Notes: a model not told the origin generated them from the sequence alone. DNA of 60,000 nt from Apostichopus japonicus (GCF_037975245.1 NC_092564.1:17349484-17409483), one strand, 5' to 3'. Numbered from the stretch's first letter, positions 13,100 through 26,832 are shown. Made by a program: numbers and translations.

Positions 13100-14480
13100 G
13101 ACAAATAAAAGTCAACTCTCGTACTTTCTGGGATATGATAAAATCTGTAAGAGATCCAAATAAAGATGGCGGCCACATTATGCGTATTGATAGAGAGATT
13201 TCGGGAAGGAACTAACCGAACACTTTGAAGTTTTCAAATGACTCCGTAAATAAAGATATCCCATTATGTTTACCTAAAATGAATGGTGGTTGTCCTGAAT
13301 TTTATATTAATCTGGTAAATCCTCGATTACAAAAGGTTAAAGGAGAGGTGTTGCTTGTGGATCGGACAACATCCCTTGGGGGTATATGTCATTTTCCCGT
13401 CTGCATTAGCCCCATCCCGCCCCCCACCCCCTCCCCCATTATACACTTATCAATTTTCCAGGAAAGCTTACAAAATAGTAAAATTCATTGGCATGTGGAA
13501 AACGGCATTAGCATCCCCTGTTCCAAAGGTGAAGAATCCCAAACATGTAAATGATTTCAGAACAATTGAGGCTTATAGCGAGTAATGTTACATTTGACAG
13601 TAGGCAAAAGCTTCTGCTGCCACAGTTGATGGATAGTATTGATCAATATGGAGATAATCGTCAATTTGCTTACAGGAAATTTGGTGCATACGTGTGCTGA
13701 CGCTGTGCTTTGACTGGTCCATGAAGTTGTGTCACGATTGAATAAGCAAGCAAACCCACTATGTCAAAGGTGCTTTTTCCTGGATTTCTCAAGTGCTTTC
13801 AAGACGGTCTTACTAAAGATTGATCTGGATTTATTACTGAGCCATGGCTATTACTTTGGCTAGCTCATTTCTTAACAGGGCATAGTCACGACAAGTTAAA
13901 TTGGATAAAAGTGCAATCAGATATGTCTGAAATGAAAGTTGCTATGCCTGGGGGTGGGGGGGGGTCCATTGTCTGCTCTACTGTTTACTGTCTACACTGA
14001 CGAATTTTTAATCTTACGATTAGCTCTCGGTCACAAAATATGCTGATGACACTGTATTATCATGCAAAATATCCAAGAGTTCAATTGTCAATGAGTCATT
14101 TGCATTATCAACAATCTTATTTAGCTCAACATACGATTAAAAGAACTTATTGCTCAACCCCCCCCCCCCCCCCAAAGCAGAAGGAAATGCGTTTTGCTAA
14201 CATTAACATAAAGCATGAGGGCATCTTGTCATCTCAGTCACAAAGTGTTAAAATACATTAGGTATGCATTGACGAAAACCTGACGTACAACTTGTTATAT
14301 ATCTAAGATATTAAGCAAAATATATAATATTGTTTCTATATAGTTTATAGCTCATTTCGTGTCATTTTTTTAACAAAGGTGCGAAGGAATATGTTTTTAT
14401 CTCTCTCATTCTGCCACATATTATCTTGGCTGGACCTATATGGTACCACCTAATACCACCGAGAGATGAGAATAGAACGA
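13100..14480 (+). pseudogene. Decayed non-LTR retrotransposon ORF2 (reverse transcriptase remnant)
   Basis: Pieces of a LINE reverse transcriptase can be read in order across shifting frames. Near 13120 is FWDMIKSVRDPNK (between endonuclease and RT). At 13494-13556 is WKTALASPVPKVKNPKHVND (RT start). Near 13652 is DNRQFAYRKF, then DAV..LVHEVVSRL, then CFFLDFSSAFKTV near 13770-13812 (RT catalytic motif region). Near 14037 is KYADDTVLS, the YADD catalytic box. Stops, frameshifts and poly-C/G insertions interrupt it, so it is inactive. The DFSSAF wording suggests a CR1/Rex1-like clade, but this is from memory only. It lies antisense to the receptor gene inside its intron 1. Confidence 0.8.
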
Positions 14481-15040
14481 TAGTACAGTTTATATAAGTA
14501 TACTGTCACAGATATTTAATATAGATTACCAGCCATTGAGAGATATTGTGATTGCAGCTGCTATAGGAGGGAATTCATGAAAATTAGGAATGTCGAAAAC
14601 CACCCAATGTATGCCCCACTTATACGGGCCTTTTGATTAAATCCAGCAGAAACCTAAAGAAATCCGTATATCTGGCCGAAATACAGGAATTCTTTCATTT
14701 ATCGTGCTGCAATATATTCATCCAGTCCATGATTATTTATAACCTTTAAATATAATAATTCCAGTCATTGTTTATTTACTTGTTTTAAGAATCTTACTCA
14801 CTATTTATACATATATATCTTAAATTGCTTTATACCACATTCTGTTTATTGGTAGTGTTGTTGATATTTGATAGATCTTTGAACTCCATTTATAAATATT
14901 TGCAATTCATATACTGGTTTCAATCAAGGAAAATATATTCGATTTCCTAGGACTATGACGTGTTCAATTCCACGAAAAGTTAGACAGCGGGTATAATTAC
15001 AAGCAAGTATATGCCAGACTTCGGGGTACGAACTTAATAC

Positions 15041-15361
15041 CAGTGGCGTAGGAAGGTACTTTTGAGTGGGGGGGGGCTGAAGACTGATGGCCGGCCTGGG
15101 GGAGGGGTTTAAGGGGAGGGGGTGTCCCCCTTTGAAATGTTTTTGCATTTCCAGGTGACCTCAGATGCAATTTGGTGCAATATAGCACACTTCAACCCAC
15201 CCACTCCATTTTGTATATAATTTTGCTTTTTCACCTGGCCTTAGATGCAATTTGGTGCTCCAAATGAGATTTTTTTCTCATTTGGAAATGAAAAAGGGGT
15301 TTTCTGACTTGCGAAGCGGGGGGCGCCGACCCCAGCCCCCCCCCCGGTTCCTACGCCCTTG
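15041..15361. mobile_element. MITE with 8-bp target duplication, hAT-like
   Basis: A 321-bp non-coding element starts CAGTGGCGTAGGAAGG and ends CCGGTTCCTACGCCCTTG, forming an imperfect terminal inverted repeat. It is flanked on both sides by CTTAATAC (15033-15040 and 15362-15369), an exact 8-bp target-site duplication as made by hAT transposases. Inside, a segment ending GATGCAATTTGGTGC occurs twice (about 15164-15178 and 15243-15257). A G/C-rich palindromic stretch lies near the right end. Confidence 0.8.
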
Positions 15362-17376
15362 CTTAATACACGTATATGCTAGACTACGGGTACGAACTTA
15401 CTACAAGTATAGGCTAGTAGTCTCGAATGAGAAACAGAATCCTTGTCGATATACTTTCTTGAGTACTTTATTTCTATATTCTTATGGGTGTATATCCGGT
15501 TTTTATGTATGATACAGCTGGGAATTGCTTCCAGGCTGCCTATTCCGCTATTAACGCGGAATATATGTTGCATATAGTTACCGGAGAGGTTCACCTTGGC
15601 TCGGAGAGTGCGCCCAACCCTAAAACCTGCAATTGTACTTAAATCTGTCCTATGGTAACCAATTCATAATGACAGACTGGCGACTTTTCCTCCAAAATCA
15701 ACACCATTTTGTCAGCTTGCGGAAGTTTTTGGTGTCATTATGCCTGTTAAAGTCAAGTCAATTGGTATTTTGTATTATCATAAGCCAAAAAGTCTTTAGT
15801 ACACCGTTCACCTTGCATGCTAAACTCGTTTGGTTCAGTCTGAATAATAAGAAAGAAAAAAAAATCAAATCCATTTATACACAAAACTACGAAGGGTTTG
15901 TTATGTCAAGTGTCTTGATACACACATGAGTACATAGCGCCAACCTCATTACCGTAGCGTTCGAGATGTATAGGCATGAGTCCAAGATGGTACACGGAGT
16001 GTTTTGTATGGAACGCCAAAAGGGTAAACAATTAACGATCATGATGTAAAAACATATACGAAAATGATCACATGATTATTCTATATACGTAGACCCTCTC
16101 TGCTAAATAATGGTATCCTCTAATAGGGAATATATACTGCACCGTCATATTGAAGCACATTGCAAGTCCCTAGCGTGTTCAACCAGAAAGTTGATGTTTC
16201 TAAATAGTAGCTGACTACATGGTTAAACAAATCAAAACTATCTATGACGTTTTGGTACATAACGAACGAACAATGCGTAATATATTTCACACAGCTAGTT
16301 GAAAACTATACTCCAGGAAGTTGGATCACAGTAGGGGGTCTGTGACGTCATCCGGGCAAATGCTCTTTTGGAAGTATTAGTTCCTCGATCTTCTGGTTGA
16401 TTTATCCTTGAAATATGATATATATAGTTGTGAAAGTTCTCTGTATAGAATTTGATCAAAATGTATCTTTTTTGTGTGGAATATTCCTTTTTGTTTGTGA
16501 ATAAATGATTGGCAAATTATATAAAAAACAAAGACATTTTCACACCTGAAGTGCCCTGATGACATCATCCATTCTGCTGTTGCCAGATGCATTTACAAAA
16601 TACCACTATAAACATACAAAAAAAAAATCATATATTCGCAATACAAAATACTATGAGGGATGTGGTTTTCACAGGTAGATTCAGAAAATTTTCAGCAATT
16701 TTGTTCAGCAATCAACATTAGCCACCAGAAAATCCTTTGAAAAATGGCCTACCAGTATATATAATTAAATAAGAGATATAGTAGAATAAAAATAAAATTG
16801 AATATGAAATAAACATATGTTAAGTATCCTGGCAGACGACAATCTGGAGATTGGCAATAATGAGCAGACGACACTAATAATGAGCAGACGACACTGAGCA
16901 ACTGTATAGGAATGAAGTAAACAATGTGATAAACACTTCCTCTTCCTAATTTCACTCATATCCGTTCTAATTTGAGTTGTTGACACTTCAAATTTCACTT
17001 AAAATTGACACATTCAATGGTAACGGTAAGTGACAAATAATGCCACCCTCTGATTTCAAACATTAAAAGGTGAACGCAGATCTGAAAATTCAAACAATAC
17101 TTCCTGTGTTAGAGCTTCATTTCGGATGTAAAGATTATACAAGCTCACCTTTAAAGTGGTGTGGAAACCTGTTTTGCATCTGTATGATCTATGAGGCTAG
17201 CGGCAACTAGTAGTACATGTGACCCCTTTCCTCTTTATCCCTCAACAGAGGATTGCAAACAGGTGGTTTCGATTTCATTGCATACAGAAATTATAGTACA
17301 TTAGGCTATAGGACCTATACTTAGCTTCAAACTAAAAGAATAGACCACCGTTAAACAGGATTTCTATCAGGATCAG

Positions 17377-17635
17377 GATCACTACCACTATAACTACCAC
17401 TACCATTATCACTACCACTATCATGATCACTATCATTATCACTAGCACTACCACTATCATTATCACTACCACTATCATTATCACTATCACTATCACTATC
17501 ATTATCACTATCATTATCATTATCACTATCACTATCATTATCATTATCATGATCATTATCAATATCATTATTATGATCACTATCACTACCATTATCGTGA
17601 TCATAATCATGATCATTATCATTACCAATATTATT
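17377..17635. repeat. Compound ATC-rich microsatellite (TATCAC / TATCAT / TACCAC units)
   Basis: About 250 bases of tandem 6-base units such as TATCAC and TATCAT, degenerate. All six frames are open as I/M/V or D/N/S runs, which explains the overlapping open frames. Confidence 0.95.
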
Positions 17636-18123
17636 TATATATTTTAAGAATATGTAAAGAATAAAGTAATCACCTGGTTGGTTCAAACCAGTGCATTGAA
17701 TCTGAAGCATATTATCATTTAGACCACAGGTGCCCTCTTAGTTTCAATTTGAAGAAGCAGAGGTTTGGAACAGACTGTATTGGAATCAAGTATAGTGAAT
17801 TAAGCTACTTCGATTCCAAAAACACAAGACACTCATTTATAAGCCGAAGTTTAGCACAATGTTGAAGCAGGAATCCAGGTTTGTTGTTGTATTTATTGAT
17901 ATTGAGGCGTATTTGTTCAAAACTGCCTAAGGTAGTTGCTTTCAGTTGATAATTTTGGTAGGACTACTTCAAACAATACAATATAGTATTTTTTCAGTAA
18001 TAATGTAATATAAGGGTTAAATATTATATTTGGAAAACATACTTTTTTTTTATCGGGTGAAGTATGGTGCCACTATGCCGAAAGAAATATATACATAGCT
18101 TTAATGGTTTTTCCGCCACGTAT

Positions 18124-18160
18124 TACTGACACGTATTACTGATACGTATCTGTATATATC

Positions 18161-18219
<59 letters not shown>

Positions 18220-18364
18220 ATATACATATATATGTATATCGGTATATATATATATATATATGTATATGTATTTGTATTTGTATATGTATATATATGTATA
18301 TATATATATATATATATATCGGTATATATATATATGTATATGTATTTGTATTTGTATATGTATA

Positions 18365-18424
<60 letters not shown>

Positions 18425-18496
18425 ACTATTTACCGATACTGTGTGCGTCAACGTCTGTGGATTTATGTTATGTTACTTTAACTTATAACAAAGTCA
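18124..18496. repeat. Tandem duplication, copy A (with TA/TATCGG microsatellite core)
   Basis: Begins TACTGACACGTATTACTGAT, passes through TA-rich DNA with repeated TATCGGTATA and TATTTGTATTTG blocks, and ends with a unique segment containing ACTGTGTGCGTCAACGTCTG. Copy B starts immediately after. Confidence 0.9.
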
Positions 18497-18601
18497 TACT
18501 GACACGTATTACTGATACGTATCTGTATATATCGGTATATATATATATCGGTATATATATATATATATATATGTATGTATTTGTATATGTATATGTATTT
18601 G

Positions 18602-18658
<57 letters not shown>

Positions 18659-18734
18659 CTATTTACCGATACTGTGTGCGTCAACGTCTGTGGATTTATG
18701 TTATGTTACTTTAACTTATAACATAAAGTCATAG
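18497..18734. repeat. Tandem duplication, copy B
   Basis: Repeats the start (TACTGACACGTATTACTGAT) and the unique end segment of copy A with almost no differences. Its microsatellite core is about 135 bases shorter. This indicates a recent duplication followed by core contraction or expansion. Confidence 0.9.
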
Positions 18735-19851
18735 AGAAAGAGTTTTCCAACAAACATGCCAACTACCTAATTATCCTGTTTACGTTTATGGCAAATTACT
18801 TCAGATGTTGTTATATTCCAACGCAATGAATGTAGGTTAAAGGTCAGCGGTAAAACAAAAAATGAGTACCGTATATATGCTAATATGGCACCAGGTTCAC
18901 TGCGACACATAATGGCTAACTAAAACCTTCCTCTATGTCTGAGAATAATTGTAAGTATGGTAAGAATCTCTATAAACTTATACTTTTGAATAATTTTTAA
19001 CACAATTCATGATGCTTACATTTCTAGGGATCCCCTTTTGAGTAATACACCTAGGCCTATATAACTGTTCCGATTATTTCTACCTCTATTTCCCTGCGTT
19101 GTTCACTTCCTTTTTCACGTTCCCTGCTCGCTTTTCCCTTCCTCTACCCCTAGAACATAAGTTCCCCCACTCCATTCCCCTCCCCTACCCCCCCTTTACG
19201 GCCTCTCCGTTGACCTTTACATACCCTAGCATACACACCCCCTTCACCTTAGTAATACAACTAAATCAAATTGGTAACAAAGCTCTCAAAACGCTTGATC
19301 ATGGCATAGGCGATCTGTTTAAATGCTCAAATTCCCGGCCAGATGTCTGTCTGTTCTTGTAGTAGATATCCATATCACCTTGTTAACTAGCCATGCCAAC
19401 CTAGTTCAGTTGTTCCGCTTAAAACTGACAACAAATATTAACTTGACCAGTCCTGATTAGCTGTGTTGTATGATAAATTGATAACAGGTCAGAAGTATTC
19501 ATTTCCGATCAAAACTTTAAGAAGTGTCGCTAAATTTCCGGATCTTGGGCCAATGACCACGTAAAACGGACTGCCCAATATATATATATTCTTTTTTTAA
19601 GTTTCTGTTCCGACAGTTTTTGCACGAGATATTCGATGACTGATTTTGTATATTATATACAGGTATTGGTCAAACTTATGTACACGAAAAGACCTTATTA
19701 ACGATAATGTGTGAGTGACCTGGGTTGAAAACTGAGCCTTACAAATAGCACATATCAACAATGAGGCAAATGCGAAAAGTTAAGGATATGTACAGTAATA
19801 AAGCCTCATATACGAACTGAGTCAATTGAGCACAAGTTTACGAACACTAGC

Positions 19852-19854
<3 letters not shown>

Positions 19855-19908
<54 letters not shown>

Positions 19909-19946
19909 AATATAGATGTATATGTATATATATATATATATATATT
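19855..19946. repeat. (TA)n microsatellite, interrupted
   Basis: Two TA tracts separated by TATAATAATATAGATG. Confidence 0.95.
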
Positions 19947-21053
19947 CCAACTCACTGCAGTTTCATTTTACATGTGTATATTATATATATTGCTGGCGAT
20001 ACTGATGGGTGAGTTTGCGCATGCGGCCTTGGTCCCTTTGAGAGTTGCAGCTGTTGTCATTGCGGTCACTTACAAATATCGCGGTTTATGTTGATTACAT
20101 TGCTCAAAGTGTTTTCATACCCTGATGGCATCAGTTCTTCTACCACAAACGTGGTGGGAGCAAAACTTTTAATCACCACAAAATTAGTACGAGTAGAAAT
20201 ACAAGGAAGTAAAACACGGGAAAACATAGAACACAGATTATATTTTATTTTTCTTTCCCCTTATCGCCGGTCGATCATTGACACACAATCGGTTCCCTAG
20301 TAGTAGGCCTATATGCTAGTACGTTACTTGCTCACTATGCCAGCCGAGTGGAGGTCATATTTTGACAAAAAAATTAATCCGTACGTTCCACTGATGCTAT
20401 AAGCTCGAATGCTTATTACAATATGCACATAAACTGCCATCGTCCTTATACGTGTATAAAAAATACAGACACACCCGGTTGCTTGAAGGGTTAATTTCCT
20501 TCTCTATCTGTTTTATTTGTTTAAACTTTGCCTTCTAAGCTGTTCGAAAAGTGTTAACTATCTATATACAGCAGGATAAAGGTTGGTTAAAGATTAAATT
20601 CAGTACAAAACACTACAAGTCTTCTTTGAGTGCATCATTTGTTTAGGATGACACTTCCCCCAAACACCGCTTGGTACGTATCAGCGCAAACACCACCCCC
20701 TCCTCCCTTCCACTCCCCCTTTTGTGGATTTTGTTAAGATTTAATTTGTGAATAACAAACTATAAGAAAATTAAAATGACACGTACAATCATACTTGACT
20801 TTAAATTACTGAGAGGGTTTAAAACACTGATCACGTGACCTGTTTCTATTTTAAAGGTTTGGACCAGCGACATTCACAACGTTATAATGTGAAGAACAAT
20901 GCGCCAAGTTACATATGACGCCATACAGGTTTGTGGTACACTACCCGCCAAGCCACAATTTTATTTTTAGTTTATCGTTTTTGTTGTCATCGCATCAAGG
21001 CAAGACTAAAATCATCGACACTGACAGAATGATCACATTGTTTCCCTATATAC

Positions 21054-21054
<1 letters not shown>

Positions 21055-21104
<50 letters not shown>
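21055..21104. repeat. (TA)n microsatellite
   Basis: Pure alternating TA tract. Confidence 0.97.
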
Positions 21105-21107
<3 letters not shown>

Positions 21108-24100
21108 TGTTCCCTTCGGTCTAGAGTGGAGTTGGAGGAAGGCCATGGGGGGGGGGGGGGTGAGTGGTGAGGAAAGGCACAGGAATATTATAGGATAACC
21201 ACTACCTCAATTATGTAATCGTAAATGTCATCAGTTTTGCCTCCAGATATACTGGAACAACAGATTATGGTCACAAAAATAGTAATCCACACTGTGATCT
21301 TGAATTATCTATTTTAATACTCCTTAATGGCTGGGAATAAATTCGAGGATCAAAGCTTTGCAAAGCTTTGCAAACTTCAATCAACTTTTAGCGTGCTCAC
21401 TGTTCGGAACAAATACCGAAGACCTGAAACTGACACCTCCGCCAACCTCACCCTACCGTTTAACATTATGATATGTTTTATCTGGGAATCTCCCCAGATC
21501 CCACTCCCCCCCCCCCCTCCCCCTTGCCTTTCTCAGTCTGCGTTCAAGCATGTTTGTCCCGGGTTGCGGAATTATAGATGCCACGGGAAGAGCTTGAATT
21601 TGACTGAAAACAGTAAACAAACAACCTCCTCAACAAGTTCACAGTTATAATGATGAGAGTGGTGGGTCAAGTACCTACTATAGCCCGAGTACGTCGTCGC
21701 CAAACAAACAACATTCCAGTTAAAACTTACACACACACAAAGATACTCCCCAATGAGAGACAACGTTTGACATTGTGTTATCTCAATGGACTCAATCACT
21801 ACCAGCGTGAAGACAGAAAGTCACTCACACGTGACCTTGTTGACCTCACATTCTTGATCGGATGCGGCGGTATCGATCTTATCCGCCCACACTGGCTGCT
21901 AACAAATATCACAAAAAGGCCAATATAGGCCTACCTCCCAACCAACACAGCGTCAAACTTCACTATACAGGGTTTTTTAATATATTTTTTATATAAAGTG
22001 CGTTGGATACGCATCTATGCATGGGCTGACGTCAGTGCGGAAGGAGGGGGGGGGGGGGGAAGGGGGAATGTCTGGCCACTCTCTCTCTCTATCTGCTTCC
22101 ACACGAAGTGAGATATTGAATTAAAGAATGTAAATGATGATGAATTTGCGTGGTAATTTAATGTAAACCTCAGTAATTCGTTGGATGTACACAGGCATAT
22201 AATCTTCAAAGAATACTTCGGCACCCATTGCTTTTTAGGGGTGGCTTACCGTGACTAGATACATTTTAGAAATGCTTCCTACGTGTGGGCGAGACACCTG
22301 CTTTTCTATAATTACGTATTTGTTTTACGCTAACTGCTCATTTAAGTTACTTATACGCTTCATACGATTGTAAACTTTGCCCTAGTAGCATTTATAAGTG
22401 AACTTTATTATCCCTTGCGGCATATGCCACATGCATGTACCGATCCATTGTCTACCTCACTCCTCAGCGGTTGATACCACTCGGTTTCTCCTTTGCTGAC
22501 CACCGACCCTGCCCCCCCCCACTCCTCCCCATCCCCTCACAGATAGACGGGCGTAATACAAAGTCTGTATATAGGAAATAGATCATATGTCTGCATAGGA
22601 TGGTCACATAAAGCAAAGCGACTAGAAATTGCCAGAACATACTTGGCAGACGATTTATGTCAGATTCGATGAAGTCACGTGACTCTGACTTCATTCTAAT
22701 CAATCTTGTCGTGCCTTTATAAACAAACCGCATGTAGAGAAAGGGTAACGGCACACCTAGGGTGCAAATTCGGGGAATTTAACATGAACATGAACAACAA
22801 ACAAAGACGAAATCAATTAAGTAAAAAGAAAAATGTCCTTTCACTTTTGAGGTTTTAGTGCGTGTAAATGTTTAGTAAAAACATATAGTAAACACCATGC
22901 GTGTTAATATAGTTGATACGTCACGTTTCAAGATCAAACTTGAACTATAACCGTGGTATTAAAAATTTACGAAAACAAAATTAACTTGAATGGAGAGCAG
23001 TCAAAAACAGTGTTGGTTTTTGACATATGTCAATATTGATGTGACATAAACATTCTTAAATTCCAAAGGGTTCAGAGGTCACGCGTGTGAATTTAGTCTT
23101 CTCCTGAGTGGAGTCGCCAGAAATTTGCAAGAGTGGGAGAGGGGGAGGGGAGGGGTGGGGTGGAGCACAGCAAAATGAGAGCAACATTTGGGGGGTCACA
23201 GAAATGGGGGTAATGCAAACTGGCGCAGGACATTTTGCGGTTTTCATCATTTCCAGAACTATACTGTCAGCTCCAAATCAGCAGAAGTTTAGAGTTAGAC
23301 CTAAGTAAATGATCGTCAGTAGAAGTCAAAATGGGGACCCAACCACTCCCCCCCCCCCCATCCTCCCTCACATTGGCGATGCCACTGCTTCTCCTCAGAG
23401 TGAATTCCAGTAAATTTACATTTTACATGGATTAAAAGCACTCAATATAGTCACTCGCCTGTCTAAGCTTTAAGTCATATGAGGTCACTCAATGGTACGA
23501 GTGAATTTTATACATCTCCAATGACTGACTGCATGTCATCCCTGACACTCTCCAGATAAAAGGGTCTCGGTCTTTGGAAGTTTAAACAGCAATAAAAGGC
23601 TGGCTAGTAGACATACATATATATAGTCTTTATTGTCACATATTCCAAGAGCAACAAAATCAAGTGCTATAGTAATGATTCTATAGCAGCTACCCCAGTT
23701 TGCCATTTATTCACCTTAATCCATGAAAAACCTTCAAAGCTTAAATTGATGATGACATCGGTTCATCGGTGCAGGCCTCAATGTTATAACATTAATGTTA
23801 ATACATTGTTTTATAAATTCTAATATAAACATGTTCTTGTAACTTCATATAAACAACAGAGCCCACTTGGACGACATTCAACACCCTTCGACCTTGAGAA
23901 ATAATATTTGTAAATGCATTGTAAAAAAATATGTCATTTGAGGCCATAGGAGTAGAGACTTTTGTTCTCCAATTGAGTTCTGTGTTGCATCCGGGGAACC
24001 TTATGATCTGTGATTTAGACTAAGTAGTTCAGCCGCTTTGATCAACGCGTTTCAGATGTTAAGAGGGTAAATTCCTCAAAATTAAATGAGGGATTGAAAT

Positions 24101-25069
24101 ATACAGTGGACTGATTGCAGTGGCTTCTAACGATCTAAAACACGTCACGCTTTTGTTTTTGGCGGGGGTAGGCGGGGGCGTAAAGTCATCATTTAATTTG
24201 ACAAGGTGAAAAAGAAAGTTGTTGTTGGTATGCAGCCAATGTTCACAAACTGTTATTTGGTGGATTAAAATATCTTAACGTATATTCTTCTCGGTGTGTT
24301 TTTCTTCAGTATTGCTTGTTTTGTCTTTGTTTTCAATTATCATCTTTGCTTTTGAATAATACACTGTTCTCGACGACGAATCTCTTTCGCTGACAGTGTT
24401 CTGTTTTCGATTTTAATTCAAAATCGACCAATGCAGTTTCGTTGAGGGCGGAGCCTAGGGCGTCTTAATTTGAATATGTGTCAAACTTGACGTTATATCC
24501 AGTCACGGTCATCTCATTCGTTGACAGCTTCAAAATGGGAAGCGTTTGAGCTTTCACCTAACCTAATCTGGTCAGAAAAATTGACCTTAACTTATCATCA
24601 CACCCCGGTAAGCGGCTCAACAAGTCTATTCATGTCACCAGTAATTAGAAGTGTTAGAAATCTGGCTCCCCAATTAGAAAGATGAAGAGATAACCGTGTT
24701 AACACGACGCACCCAAAATAAAAGTCCCTTAAGCAAAAATAAGTAGGTTTTGCATAGAAGAATGCTTAGAATTTTTTTTATATTTTGGTCTAAATTGGTG
24801 GTTGGAGCTTCTGGCCTGAACACTTCTATAAACAGCCACCCCTCCCCCTCCCCCCAACCGCCCCCGGCATAGATCAATTTTCGTTAAATTTTCAAGGAAT
24901 TCGAAAGGTTTAGCTTCTTATCTCGTAACCAGCTGGTGAGCCTACCGTAATAACTGGATACAGAATGTGAGAGAAAAAAATGTATGCACAGCTAAAAGAT
25001 ATTCACAACTTGGAAATTACATGTTAGACACAGAATGTGAATGTTTTGGTTTCCTTAAACATTACACTA

Positions 25070-25503
25070 TGGTGTGATATATAGTTACACATAATGTTAT
25101 TACGTGGACACTGAATGGGTGATGTTGTGGTACTAGTATTTACACACTATACAATGTCATTACATGGACAATGAATGGGTTATGTTCTAAATTTACCTAT
25201 TTTTTCTTTTTTCATTGTACCTGTCTCTCTCAATTGTATTGTATATCAAAATATTCGTTTATACTTTGTTAAACATTCATGTACTGTACACAATTGCTGG
25301 AAATAAATTGTTGTCATTGTCATTATCATTGTCATTGTCATAATGTGGTTATCTCATATGTGCATTGAATGGACGGTGTCCTATACTATTACTTACACAC
25401 TATATTGTTATTACGTGGACACCGAATGGATGCCACTATACACTGTCATTACTTGAACAATGAATGGATGGTGTGCTATACTTGTGCTATATGGTGGTAC
25501 ACA
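25070..25503. repeat. Degenerate tandem repeat interrupted by a retrotransposon tail
   Basis: Four recognisable, diverged units contain the pattern ATTACRTGGACAMYGAATGG followed by GTGATGTGCTATACTA and TTACACACTATA. Two lie before 25190 and two after 25342. The sequence between them looks like an inserted retroelement 3' end. Confidence 0.6.
25190..25342 (+). mobile_element. 5'-truncated non-LTR retroelement 3' tail
   Basis: Ends GGAAATAAATTG then a (TTGTCA)n-like microsatellite tail. An AATAAA followed by a short simple repeat instead of poly(A) is the usual 3' end of CR1/Rex1-like LINEs. It interrupts a tandem array. No coding sequence survives. Confidence 0.5.
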
Positions 25504-25651
25504 CGCGTTACAGAAATCCAGTATGTGTCAGTAAGTGTGAAAAGGACAGCATATATCGTGTTGAAGCCCGTTGTAAAATACTATTTGGTACAACTGCGAA
25601 ACACTTAATGAACTCATAAATGGGTGTGTATACCTTTAGTCTTACTCCGTA

Positions 25652-25694
<43 letters not shown>

Positions 25695-26832
25695 TAAGCA
25701 CGGCTGACCTATACAGAAAGATGACAATAGTCCTTTTGTCAGCATCGTATTACCCAACCCGCTTTTAGCAAACTCTTTGTCTTCAACACATATATAACCT
25801 GCAGTTGATGTTAAAAAAAATGGTTCACCACCCCTCACCCCTACCTCCCCCACCCCACCACACACACGCACATCTTCTCAACAGAGGTATAGTTTACTAT
25901 CTTTTCTAAAACAACGTGCTTGTCATTATTAAGATTGTTTGTGTGTTCTTGTTTTTATTTGTCTCTGCTTTGCAGGACTATTGTTCAGTTGTCATTTGTA
26001 CTCTAGATATATGCTTTGTTCAATCTTGAAAACAAATGCCGATTAAACTATAATAAAACCCATTGTAAATCACCAACCAATCAGTTGACCAAGAATTGTA
26101 ATATCGACATAGTTTGACAAGTTGGATCATGCTGGATCGGCGTTCCATGTGCCAGTTCTGATCCTATATCTAACGTAAGTTCATTACATATGGCGAAAGT
26201 TTGTTATGATTCGAGCCGTAGAACAAGCGTTCAAGTTGTCTACAATAATATAATTCTATAAATTCCGATTGAAGCTCACTGACCGTTACACCTTCATCCT
26301 CCTAAAACTCGCCCACTGACTCCCACAAAATGTCAAACAAAACGTGCGACCTTCGACGAGAAGACATTCACCCATGGTTCACCCTAAGCTTCTTGAAAAC
26401 CGGACGAGACAACCGGACAAATTATAGACCAATGCCAAGCTCTGTTTGTTATGAGGGGCCGAGGGAGAGACACTGGGTTTCTTTGACAAATTTGTGGTCC
26501 CCCTCCCCCACCCCCTCTGATGGGTCAATAAAAGTGTTTCTCAAAGGTGCACCTACAAAAGTATACTGACGTTTTTAACTACAATTTTTGTTCATTCGGT
26601 ATAAAATTGAACGAATAAAGTTACTTTTTTATGTCTTTTTTCTCCGATAATCAATCCTTTAATTTCGTCTACAATGGCCTCGTTAAAGTCATAAACAAGA
26701 CGAAGGATCAATCCTCTCATGGATTGTTAAAATAGGACAAAGCACACAAAAAGGATTCTTGTTCTTTTTTCGAGGTTGTATTTGTATGTATGTATATTCA
26801 TGGAGCCTCGTTTATAGCTCCATGGTATATTT
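25504..26832 (-). other. Intron 1 of the TGFBR2-like gene, proximal segment
   Basis: Contains a short (TA)n tract (25661-25693). No exon or element recognised otherwise. Confidence 0.5.
25661..25693. repeat. (TA)n microsatellite
   Basis: Short TA tract next to an A-run. Confidence 0.95.

Larger units (their letters stand above)
15370..25069 (-). other. Intron 1 of the TGFBR2-like gene, central part
   Basis: No exon recognised. Contains an ATC-type microsatellite, several (TA)n tracts, one tandem duplication (18.1-18.7 kb) and poly-G/C runs (21145, 21505, 22045, 23347). A small 18-base direct repeat, TAATGAGCAGACGACACT, lies at about 16859-16894. Remaining unique sequence shows no protein family I can name. 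Confidence 0.55.

Noticed and set aside
17377-17635. CRISPR-like array
   Set aside because: Units are contiguous 6-base simple repeats with no unique spacers, in a eukaryotic genome.
17332-17710. Asp/Ser/Asn-repeat frame resembling an SD-repeat protein
   Set aside because: Translation of the ATC-type microsatellite; all frames are open over it.
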